This document shows, in pieces, positions 1-5,336 of a stretch of 5,336 nucleotides of DNA (position 1 is its first letter; every line of letters starts with the position of its first letter). Location of the stretch: positions 1 through 5,336 of the forward strand of contig JALSHL010000042.1 in the NCBI GenBank assembly GCA_026982255.1, read 5' to 3'. Under the pieces are notes generated by a model. That model was not told where the DNA came from. It worked only from the letters and a program-made list of their open reading frames with translations, and did no database searches. Source of the stretch: Paracoccaceae bacterium. Lineage in GTDB: Bacteria > Pseudomonadota > Alphaproteobacteria > Rhodobacterales > Rhodobacteraceae. A program made the position numbers and the translations under genes.

Positions 1-279
1 GTTCGTCCGCCAATACAGCCCCGGATCCTGCATGGATTGTCCGACCTCGGCCAGCGAGGCAAAGTGCATAATTGCCGCCGGCTTGTGTTTGCGCACCACT
101 TCGGAAATCCGGTCGGCGTCACACAGGTCCCCCTGTTCGAACGGACCGAACTGCACGGCATCGCGCCAGCCCGTCGACAGGTTGTCGAAGGTTACCGGTT
201 CGTATCCGGCTGCCGCCAGAACCTTGCAGGCATGAGAACCGATGTAGCCTGCTCCGCCGGTCACCAGCACCTTTGTCAT
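1..279 (-). CDS. galE: UDP-glucose 4-epimerase GalE, N-terminal part (cut by window edge)
   Basis: This gene encodes the first 93 residues of a short-chain dehydrogenase/epimerase-type protein; the rest lies beyond the left edge. GalE interconverts UDP-glucose and UDP-galactose in the cytoplasm using bound NAD. Seen directly: the N-terminal Rossmann fold begins MTKVLVTGGAGYIGSH, with the glycine-rich NAD loop GGAGYIG at residues 8-14. FDNLSTG at 31-37 follows the second beta strand, GDL at 50-52 resembles the adenine-contacting segment, and MHFASLAEVG at 71-80 matches the conserved HFA region of GalE. The ATG is chosen because an AGGG ribosome-binding site (288-291), overlapping the galU stop codon, lies 8 nt upstream. 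It is 10 nt downstream of galU and surely cotranscribed with it. The catalytic Ser/Tyr-x-x-x-Lys part is outside the window, so another UDP-sugar epimerase specificity cannot be excluded. Confidence 0.9.
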   Translation of the reverse strand, partial: MTKVLVTGGAGYIGSHACKVLAAAGYEPVTFDNLSTGWRDAVQFGPFEQGDLCDADRISEVVRKHKPAAIMHFASLAEVGQSMQDPGLYWRTN

Positions 280-289
280 GCTGTGCGCC

Positions 290-1183
290 CTATTCCGCCG
301 CGCGCCGGTGCGCCATTGTCTGTTCAAGAAAACCGGTCAGGTCATCCTTCAGGTCATCGCGCGCCAAACCGAAAGCGATAGTCGCCTTCAGATACCCGAT
401 TTTCGAACCGCAATCATAACGTTGCCCGTCGAAACGGTAGCCATATACAGCGGCACCCTCGCGGGCCTCCTCGGCGATGGCGTCGGTCAACTGGATTTCG
501 TCACCGCTACCCCGTTTCAGTGTGTTCAGACGTTTCAGCACCGGCGGTTCCAGAATATAGCGGCCGATCACGGCCAGATTGGACGGGGCGACGGCGGGAT
601 CGGGCTTTTCGGCCATGTCCCTGACCGAAATAATCCGGCCCATGTCCTCGGCCGGATCAATGACGCCGTAGGATGAAACCTGATCGTTTGCCACCTCCAT
701 CGTGGCAACGATGTTACCCTGCGTTTCGGCATATTGCTCGACCATCTGCAGCAGGCAGGACTTTTCGGACGCAATCACGTCATCGGGCAAGATAACCGCA
801 AACGGCTCGTTCCCGATCAGGCGTCGCGCGCACCAGACCGCATGCCCGAGACCCAGTGCCTCGCGCTGGCGGATATAGGCGATGGCGCCGCTGTCCATAT
901 CGGTTGCCTTCAGTTCCTGAAGCAGGTCGATCTTGTTCTTCTTGCGCAGGTTTTTTTCCAGTTCGGGGGCCGCATCGAAGTAATCCTCCAGCGCACCCTT
1001 GCCCTTGGCGGTCACAAAAATGAATTCCTTGATTCCGGCCTCGCGCGCCTCGTCGATCGCATACTGGATCAGAGGGCGGTCAACCAGGGTCATTATTTCC
1101 TTGGGAATCGATTTGGTGGCCGGCAGAAACCTTGTTCCCAGCCCTGCGACCGGAAAAATCGCCTTGGTAACTCGTTTTTTCAT
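290..1183 (-). CDS. galU: UTP--glucose-1-phosphate uridylyltransferase GalU
   Basis: GalU makes UDP-glucose from UTP and glucose-1-phosphate in the cytoplasm, feeding GalE next door and glycan synthesis generally. The protein is about 297 residues, the normal family length. Motifs seen (numbered from the first ATG): nucleotide-binding GLGTRFLPATK at 15-25 followed by PKE at 28-30, REALGLGHAVWCA at 108-120, metal-site LPDDV at 133-137, EKPDP at 193-197, GSGDEIQLTDAI at 227-238 and DGQRYDCGSKIGYL at 253-266. Two ATGs stand in tandem at 1186 and 1183. The Shine-Dalgarno AGAGG (1188-1192) is 1 nt from the first and 4 nt from the second, so the second is preferred; the difference is one Met. A small hairpin (1196-1214) lies just upstream. 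Function is certain at family level; no truncation is seen. Confidence 0.97.
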   Translation of the reverse strand: MKKRVTKAIFPVAGLGTRFLPATKSIPKEIMTLVDRPLIQYAIDEAREAGIKEFIFVTAKGKGALEDYFDAAPELEKNLRKKNKIDLLQELKATDMDSGAIAYIRQREALGLGHAVWCARRLIGNEPFAVILPDDVIASEKSCLLQMVEQYAETQGNIVATMEVANDQVSSYGVIDPAEDMGRIISVRDMAEKPDPAVAPSNLAVIGRYILEPPVLKRLNTLKRGSGDEIQLTDAIAEEAREGAAVYGYRFDGQRYDCGSKIGYLKATIAFGLARDDLKDDLTGFLEQTMAHRRAAE

Positions 1184-1291
1184 CATCCCTCTAATGCGCC
1201 GGCAAATCCGGCACGGGTTGGAATCTCGGTATCCCCCACCGTCGCGACATACCCATGACAGCCAGCAGATTGAAAAGACATTTATCCCAAG
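1183..1291 (-). other. Gap between glycosyltransferase and galU
   Basis: This roughly 105-nt gap separates the glycosyltransferase stop (TAG, 1292-1294) from the galU start. It holds the galU Shine-Dalgarno (1188-1192), a GC-rich hairpin (1196-1214) and a 32-codon reading frame on the minus strand (1281-1183) whose TGA overlaps the tandem galU ATGs. I see no clear -35/-10 pair and no hairpin with a T-run, so neither a promoter nor a terminator is called. It may simply be a transcribed spacer. Confidence 0.5.
1196..1214 (-). repeat. Inverted repeat / hairpin just upstream of galU ribosome-binding site
   Basis: In the minus-strand transcript GTGCCGG and CCGGCGC can pair as a 7-bp stem (one G-U) around a 5-nt loop. 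The stem ends 3 nt before the galU Shine-Dalgarno. No T-run follows, so it is not a Rho-independent terminator. It could affect galU translation or mRNA stability, or be a chance structure in GC-rich DNA. Confidence 0.4.
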
Positions 1292-2584
1292 CTATTTCAC
1301 AGATACATACGGGTTTACTCTACGCCCCGCCAACGGCGCGAGGCAAGACAATTCGGGTGCGAAACCGCCAGCTTCCGTATAGGCAACCCAATCAATATTG
1401 CATAGTTTCGCTATACGGTAAGCCTCGCCGGCGAACCTTCGCTTATAGCTTGTAAACCGCAGCAGCGGCTGGCTCCGCACGGAACGTCCGAAAAGCCCCC
1501 CCGCGTGATACCAATAGCCATCCACGAAGCGAACCCGGAAGAAGCGTGGCGACCGGTCGAGGCAAAGCACCGAAACACGACACCCGCGCCTCACCAGTTC
1601 CGATGCCGTCTGCTTGGCCCATCGCTCATCCCGGGCACGGGCGCACAACACCACATGCGGCCCGTCGACAACCGCAAAACGGTTGAACTCCGGTGACGAG
1701 GGCAAGGCGGGAAATTCGCTTTGCCGGATCATACCATCGGCAAAACCGCGTTCCAGCCCGTCAAGCAAGGCGGCAACGTCGGACCGCCCAAGACGGCGGA
1801 ACCCCCGCAGCCGCACCCGCTGGTGCGCAGCAAAAGCACTCAGGTGCGGGGCAGGGTCGGCATCAAGGTGTTTCCGGCAGAACAGCGCCTTGCTCGCGCC
1901 GATCTCGAACAGATCCACGGGCGTACGGTCCGCTTGCCGCCGCCCGCTTTCGGCAAAGACATGATGCACCTGCGCCGCAGGCACCAGAGCGCATTTCCAG
2001 CCCTGCGCATCCAACCTGATCTTGATGTCCGCATCCTCGAGAAAAAACCGGAAGCCTTCGTCGAAACCGCCAACACGGCGCAATGCGGATGCGCGAAACG
2101 CCATATTGGTGCCGTTCAGCTTTACCGGATTGTCCGCATCGGCAGCAAAGATTGTAAAATCCGCGGTTTCATCCATGTCGAAAGACCGATCCTCGCCCGA
2201 GCGGTCAAAACGCATCGCCCCCCATTGCCGGCTGATCCCGTTCCGCCCTCGCGTAAAACCACCGCTCGAAGCAACCCGAGGGTCGCCGAAAGGTGCAAGA
2301 AGGCGTTCCAGCCACGGAGGGTCCGGTATGGCGTCATCATCCAGAAAAGCCACAAGATCGCCTGCGGCCGAGGCTATCCCCAGATTACGGGCTGCCGAAA
2401 TATTTTGTGTGGAAAACGGGATATACCGGACCGTCGTTTCGAATCCGGCAGGCAAAGCATCGGCCACGACTACAACCTCGAAATTCCGGTGCGTCTGGTT
2501 GCGCAGGCTTTGCAGACACGTCCCGAGATGCCGGCGGCGCCCCTGCGAGACGATTACAACGCTGGCAGCCGCGAGGTCCGTCAT
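1292..2584 (-). CDS. Family 2 glycosyltransferase with incomplete GT-B-like C-terminal domain
   Basis: This 430-residue protein is predicted to transfer a sugar from a nucleotide-sugar donor to a growing glycan; donor and acceptor are unknown. Residues 7-240 form a GT-A (GT2) domain: SVVIVSQGRRRHL at 8-20, QNISAARNLGIASA at 60-73, the metal-binding FLDDDAIPD at 80-88 (DDD 82-84), LNGTNMAFR at 156-164, catalytic-region GFDEGFRFFLEDADIKIRL at 173-191 (ED 183-184) and HH at 207-208. Residues about 305-430 begin a second Rossmann-like unit (HVVLCARARDERWAKQTASE, then strand-like RVSVLCLD and DWVAYTEAGG) that resembles the N-terminal part of GT4/GT-B enzymes but stops after NPYVSVK. The start is taken at ATG 2584 because it overlaps the kdsB TGA as ATGA, and an AGGAG lies at 2596-2600. 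An upstream ATG in frame (2683) would lie deep inside kdsB and adds residues unlike the family. No transmembrane segment is evident. Confidence 0.88.
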   Translation of the reverse strand: MTDLAAASVVIVSQGRRRHLGTCLQSLRNQTHRNFEVVVVADALPAGFETTVRYIPFSTQNISAARNLGIASAAGDLVAFLDDDAIPDPPWLERLLAPFGDPRVASSGGFTRGRNGISRQWGAMRFDRSGEDRSFDMDETADFTIFAADADNPVKLNGTNMAFRASALRRVGGFDEGFRFFLEDADIKIRLDAQGWKCALVPAAQVHHVFAESGRRQADRTPVDLFEIGASKALFCRKHLDADPAPHLSAFAAHQRVRLRGFRRLGRSDVAALLDGLERGFADGMIRQSEFPALPSSPEFNRFAVVDGPHVVLCARARDERWAKQTASELVRRGCRVSVLCLDRSPRFFRVRFVDGYWYHAGGLFGRSVRSQPLLRFTSYKRRFAGEAYRIAKLCNIDWVAYTEAGGFAPELSCLAPLAGRRVNPYVSVK

Positions 2585-3351
2585 GCCCTGCCCTGCTCCT
2601 GCAATGCCTGCTCGATCAGATCCACATCCTCGGGGTTGTTCAGTTCCCAGAAGTGGCGCCCGCGTGCATTTACCGGCACGCAATGCACTGCCATACCGTT
2701 TTCCAGAAAACGGAGCTGTTCCAGCCCTTCCGCCGCCTCCAGCGCACTTTCAGGCCATTGCCGGTAGCGATGCAAAGCATCGGGGCGGTAGGCATAAACT
2801 CCGACATGGTGGAGCACCCCATCCGCACCGAAAGGGAGCACTTCCTTGGAAAAATACAGGGCCTTGCCATTATTGTCGCACACAACTGTCGTGCCCCCGA
2901 CCCTGCCCTGACGGCGATCCTCGCGCAATTGATCCAGCGTTGCGGAATCGCATCGCAAAACCGGCGTCGCGACAGACACCTCCGGCCGGGTCATGGCCTC
3001 CAGCAGGGATTCCACAAACCACGGCGGGGTAAGGGGCGCATCGCCCTGAAGGTTTACAACAACATCGTAATTCCGCATCGCAGCCGCCACTTCGGCACAC
3101 CGCTCGGTGCCGTTGACATGCCGGGTCGAGGTCATGGCGACCTCGGCCCCGAACCCCTCGCATGTCTCGCGAATACGCGCGTCATCGGTAGCCACCACGA
3201 TCCGCGCAATGCCGTCAACCTGCCGCGCCGCGTCCCATGTGCGGCGGATCAGGCTGCGGGACTCGCCACCCGCACCGCGTAGCCCTGCCAGCGGCTTGCC
3301 CGGAAAGCGGCTGGACGCATAGCGCGCCGGAATGACGAGCAAGGCTTTCAT
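2581..3351 (-). CDS. kdsB: 3-deoxy-manno-octulosonate cytidylyltransferase (KdsB-like CMP-Kdo synthetase)
   Basis: KdsB activates Kdo with CTP to CMP-Kdo in the cytoplasm, for lipid A-core or for Kdo-linked capsules. The 256-residue length fits the family. Seen: CTP-binding PARYASSRFPGKPL at 8-21, VATDD at 53-57, NGTERCAEV at 80-88, NLQGDAP at 100-106, ALYFSKEVLPFG at 164-175, HHVGVYAYR at 181-189, LEQLRFLENG at 210-219 and ELNNPEDV at 236-243. Two signatures depart from the usual enzyme: QGDEP reads QGDAP, and the late GVDTPEDL motif reads ELNNPEDV, replacing its Asp with Asn 238. This suggests a distinct subfamily, perhaps a capsule paralogue or one using a related sugar acid. Its ATG overlaps the cysQ TGA (ATGA, 3348-3351) and its own TGA overlaps the glycosyltransferase ATG. 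No good Shine-Dalgarno precedes it, so translation is probably coupled to cysQ. Cytidylyltransferase is sure; Kdo specificity is less so. Confidence 0.88.
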   Translation of the reverse strand: MKALLVIPARYASSRFPGKPLAGLRGAGGESRSLIRRTWDAARQVDGIARIVVATDDARIRETCEGFGAEVAMTSTRHVNGTERCAEVAAAMRNYDVVVNLQGDAPLTPPWFVESLLEAMTRPEVSVATPVLRCDSATLDQLREDRRQGRVGGTTVVCDNNGKALYFSKEVLPFGADGVLHHVGVYAYRPDALHRYRQWPESALEAAEGLEQLRFLENGMAVHCVPVNARGRHFWELNNPEDVDLIEQALQEQGRA

Positions 3352-4148
3352 ACAGGCTGTTTCAATCCGACGGCCGGAGAACAGGCAATGAAGAACGGGT
3401 TTTCATACCCCGCCTTGCCATACAGAAGCGGTGTGTGGTCATCGAAACGGATCACCCGCCCTCCGGCCCCGCGCAGCACGGCATCACCGGCGGCGGTGTC
3501 CCACTCCATAGTCCGTCCGAGACGGGGGTAGAGGTCGGCCTCGCCGGTCGCGACCAGACAGAACTTGAGCGAGGACCCGGCACCGCGAAAGGCATCGACG
3601 GAATATTGTGCAATGTAGTCGTCTGTAGCCTGATCGCGATGCGATTGCGAGGCAACAACTGTCAGGGCATTGTTGTCCGGATCAGAAACACGGATTGCCC
3701 CGGTCTTTCCCGTCACTTCCGGATCAAACGGTCCTGCCTCCTCGACCGAGCCGCCATCGGGAAGGGTGTAGAACAGCCGCTCCCGCGCAGGCGCATACAC
3801 AACCCCCGACACGGGCACGCCGTTTTCGACAAGGGCGATATTGACGGTAAAATCGCCACGCCGGTGGATAAACTCCTTGGTCCCGTCCAGCGGATCGACG
3901 ATGAAAAACCTGTCGGCGGATACGGTATGGCTTGCGGCCTGTTCCTCGGTCACCAGCGCGATATCGGGGAAAGCCGCGCGCAAACCGGCGGATATCAGGC
4001 GGTCGGCGGCTTCGTCGGCCTCTGTCACGGGGCTGTTGTCCGATTTCGTCTGCACCCCGAAATCGGAGCGGGCGTATACGCGCATGATCTCGTCGCCCGC
4101 CAGCAGGGCAAGACGACGGATTTCGGACATAATCGCGGGGTTGGACAT
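3348..4148 (-). CDS. cysQ: 3'(2'),5'-bisphosphate nucleotidase CysQ
   Basis: CysQ is a Mg-dependent, lithium-sensitive phosphatase of the inositol monophosphatase superfamily that hydrolyses 3'-phosphoadenosine 5'-phosphate (PAP) to AMP, clearing the by-product of PAPS reduction and of sulfotransferases. The 266-residue protein has the expected motifs: KSDNSPVTEAD at 35-45, metal-ligand TEE at 67-69, DPLDGTKEF at 85-93 and WDTAAGDAVL at 216-225. Start: AAAAGG at 4157-4162 sits 8 nt before ATG 4148; an internal ATG (Met7) has less support. It is first in the leftward gene cluster and its TGA overlaps the kdsB start. A possible -10 box (TATACT) lies 30 nt upstream of the start codon. In a glycan cluster it may be housekeeping or support glycan sulfation (inference). 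Other IMPase-family phosphatases share these motifs, but the 266-aa length and WDTAAGDAVL pattern favour CysQ. Confidence 0.93.
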   Translation of the reverse strand: MSNPAIMSEIRRLALLAGDEIMRVYARSDFGVQTKSDNSPVTEADEAADRLISAGLRAAFPDIALVTEEQAASHTVSADRFFIVDPLDGTKEFIHRRGDFTVNIALVENGVPVSGVVYAPARERLFYTLPDGGSVEEAGPFDPEVTGKTGAIRVSDPDNNALTVVASQSHRDQATDDYIAQYSVDAFRGAGSSLKFCLVATGEADLYPRLGRTMEWDTAAGDAVLRGAGGRVIRFDDHTPLLYGKAGYENPFFIACSPAVGLKQPV

Positions 4149-4177
4149 GGCGGTAGCCTTTTGTAAAGAATGTTGTC

Positions 4178-4183
4178 AGTATA
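4178..4183 (-). promoter_or_regulatory. Possible -10 box for the leftward cysQ operon
   Basis: The minus strand reads TATACT here, five of six matches to TATAAT. It would place transcription start near 4171, giving a short leader that still contains the cysQ Shine-Dalgarno (4157-4162). The expected -35 position (about 4201-4206, GCAGAA) is not a recognisable TTGACA-like box, so the call is tentative. Confidence 0.3.
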
Positions 4184-4203
4184 CCGCGTCTTTATGAACC
4201 TTC

Positions 4204-4219
4204 TGCCCGAGTCCGGGCA
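4204..4219. repeat. Perfect inverted repeat in the divergent cysQ/permease gap
   Basis: TGCCCG (4204-4209) and CGGGCA (4214-4219) form a perfect 6-bp stem around the 4-nt loop AGTC. It sits in the divergent spacer, abutting an AAGGG Shine-Dalgarno-like sequence (4219-4223) that precedes a possible TTG start at 4229. It could be an operator half-site pair, an RNA hairpin affecting the permease leader, or chance. No T-run follows in either direction, so it is not called a terminator. Confidence 0.4.
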
Positions 4220-4261
4220 AGGGCGATTTTGTCAACGTCGGCGCGAATGGAAACGGCACGG

Positions 4262-5083
4262 ATGATACACCGGACACGAAGAAACAGAACCATGCTCGGC
4301 GCTGCGGTCACGTTCGTCGAGTTGCTGTATCATTCCATCGTGCGCGACATCCGCAAGCAAAGCGGCAATGCCGCGCTGGGTTTCTTCATCGTTATGGCGC
4401 AAAGTCTGGTGATGCTGGCTGTATTTGCGCTGATGTATACCGTTCTCGGCCTGCGGACACTGGCCATTCGCGGCGACTTCGTTGTTTTCCTGCTGACCGG
4501 GATTTTTCTGCTCCTGACCCATAACCGCGCCATCCAGTCCGTGATGAAGGGAGCCTCGCCCACCGACCCCATGAACCTTCACACCCCCATGAACACGCTG
4601 CTCAGCATTGCCGCGACCGCATTGTCCGGCCTTTACATGAATATCATGAGCATCGTTGTTATCCTGTTCGTGGTGAATATGCTGCGCGGGAGTCTGGAGC
4701 TGTATAATCCGGCCGGCCTGCTGTTGCCGTTTTTCTTTGCCTGGGCCAGCGGTGTTGCCATCGGGATGCTGTTTCTGGTCGCGCGCCCGTTTGCACCACG
4801 GGTGGTCCCGATACTCTCGCAGATGTATCGCCGCGCCAATATGATAACCAGCGGCAAGATGCTGCCGGCAAACTATATGACCGCCGGAATGGTGCAGTGG
4901 TTCTCGTGGAATCCGTTGTTCCATGTAATCGACCAGTCGCGCGGGGAAGCCTTCGTCAATTACACACCGTTGCGCTCGAATATGGAATATCCGATCTATT
5001 TCACCATCGTTGCCCTGACCCTCGGCCTGATGGTCGAGGCCTGGCTGCGGAAAAACATGAGCGCCAGCTGGGGCAAGAGGTAG
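4262..5083 (+). CDS. ABC-2 type (KpsM-like) polysaccharide export permease
   Basis: This inner-membrane permease of the ABC-2 family is likely the channel half of an ABC exporter for a polysaccharide or glycolipid; its ATPase is not in the window. The 273-residue protein (numbered from 4262) has hydrophobic segments at about 38-62, 72-87, 114-139, 150-174 and 244-261. Before the last come the family signatures RRANMITSGKMLPANYM at 190-206 and WNPLFHVIDQSRG at 216-228. The start is uncertain. ATG 4262 gives an N-terminus of the length I remember for similar Rhodobacteraceae permeases but has only a weak GGAA (4249-4252). TTG 4229, in frame, has AAGGG 5 nt upstream and would add 11 residues; ATG 4247 and 4292 are also in frame. 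It is transcribed divergently from cysQ and followed 3 nt later by yciA. A capsule substrate is inferred from the neighbouring kdsB and glycosyltransferase. Confidence 0.88.
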   Translation: MIHRTRRNRTMLGAAVTFVELLYHSIVRDIRKQSGNAALGFFIVMAQSLVMLAVFALMYTVLGLRTLAIRGDFVVFLLTGIFLLLTHNRAIQSVMKGASPTDPMNLHTPMNTLLSIAATALSGLYMNIMSIVVILFVVNMLRGSLELYNPAGLLLPFFFAWASGVAIGMLFLVARPFAPRVVPILSQMYRRANMITSGKMLPANYMTAGMVQWFSWNPLFHVIDQSRGEAFVNYTPLRSNMEYPIYFTIVALTLGLMVEAWLRKNMSASWGKR

Positions 5084-5086
5084 ACT

Positions 5087-5336
5087 ATGGACAATATCGA
5101 ACCGAAGGGCACCCTTGCCCTGCAAACTATCGCCATGCCGGCGGATACGAATGCCAACGGCGATATTTTCGGTGGCTGGCTGATGGCGCAGATGGACCTC
5201 GGGGCCTCGGTGGTGGCGCGGGCGCGCTCCAGGGGCAAGGTGGCGACGGTGGCGGTGAATGCCATGACGTTCCACAAACCGGTGCTGGTCGGGGATCTGG
5301 TCTCGATCTATTCGGAATTGCAAAAGGAGGGCACCA
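5087..5336 (+). CDS. yciA: Acyl-CoA thioesterase, YciA/hotdog family, N-terminal part (cut by window edge)
   Basis: The first 83 codons of a small hotdog-fold thioesterase are present; the family is usually about 130-170 residues, so the C-terminal third or more is missing. YciA hydrolyses acyl-CoA esters of varied chain length in the cytoplasm to free acid and CoA. Seen: the family motif MPADTNANGDIFGGWLM at 17-33, the conserved Asp of AQMDLG at position 37 (equivalent to the proposed catalytic Asp of Haemophilus YciA), and TVAVNAMTFHKPVLVGD at 54-70. The ATG is supported by AAGAGG (5075-5080) 6 nt upstream, lying inside the end of the permease gene. Only 3 nt separate it from the permease stop, so the two are probably one transcript. 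A link between thioesterase and glycan export is not evident; it may be a chance co-operonic arrangement. Confidence 0.92.
   Translation, partial: MDNIEPKGTLALQTIAMPADTNANGDIFGGWLMAQMDLGASVVARARSRGKVATVAVNAMTFHKPVLVGDLVSIYSELQKEGT

Noticed and set aside
1187..1291. The glycosyltransferase and galU are in the same frame, separated by one TAG and 35 sense codons, suggesting a readthrough fusion.
   Set aside because: An open stretch of 35 codons is unremarkable in GC-rich DNA, the translated spacer is Cys/Arg-rich with no family resemblance, and galU has its own ribosome-binding site.
2585..2683. A 33-residue N-terminal extension of the glycosyltransferase beginning at ATG 2683.
   Set aside because: It lies wholly inside the kdsB coding end and adds sequence unlike GT2 proteins; the ATGA overlap at 2584 gives a normal GT2 N-terminus.
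1721..3282. Several long plus-strand open frames (over 300 codons) opposite the glycosyltransferase and kdsB genes.
   Set aside because: Their products are low-complexity Pro/Arg/Ala-rich with no recognisable domain, and they lie antisense to genes with clear family motifs; they are shadows of codon bias.
4204..4230. The hairpin followed by TTTT looked like a terminator on the plus strand.
   Set aside because: The four T bases begin 8 nt after the stem and no gene on the plus strand ends upstream within the window; a terminator is not supported.
4232..5323. A 363-codon minus-strand open frame opposite the permease and yciA.
   Set aside because: The product is His/Gln/Arg-rich and unlike any family, while the plus strand encodes two clear protein families through the same bases.

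Overview
The window looks like chromosomal DNA of an alphaproteobacterium, most likely a marine-type Rhodobacteraceae (Roseobacter group). This rests on the moderately high G+C, the compact operon style and the resemblance of the ABC-2 permease and YciA proteins to my memory of that family; no search was run. It is mainly a surface-polysaccharide precursor and export region. I see no mobile element, CRISPR array, rRNA or tRNA.

Layout: five genes run leftward (minus strand) from about 4148 to the left edge: cysQ (3'(2'),5'-bisphosphate nucleotidase), kdsB-like (CMP-Kdo synthetase), a family-2 glycosyltransferase with an incomplete second domain, galU (UDP-glucose pyrophosphorylase) and the first 93 codons of galE (UDP-glucose 4-epimerase, cut by the window edge). 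cysQ/kdsB and kdsB/glycosyltransferase each overlap by 4 nt (ATGA), so they are probably translationally coupled. A 104-108 nt gap, depending on which galU start is used, separates the glycosyltransferase from galU; galU and galE are 10 nt apart. Divergently, from about 4262 rightward, lie a KpsM-type ABC-2 permease and, 3 nt after its stop, the first 83 codons of a YciA-type acyl-CoA thioesterase that runs off the right edge.

How they work together (inference): GalU and GalE supply UDP-glucose and UDP-galactose, the KdsB-like enzyme supplies an activated CMP-sugar (Kdo or a relative), the glycosyltransferase adds a sugar to a glycan, and the permease may export a capsule-like polysaccharide. 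CysQ recycles PAP, the by-product of sulfate assimilation and sulfotransferase reactions, so it may be housekeeping or may hint at a sulfated glycan. The permease's ATPase is not in the window.

Most noteworthy are the glycosyltransferase, which seems to stop inside a GT-B-like second domain, and the KdsB-like enzyme, whose two signature motifs are altered. I found no convincing evidence of a wholly undescribed system. No stretch over 300 bases lacks a gene.
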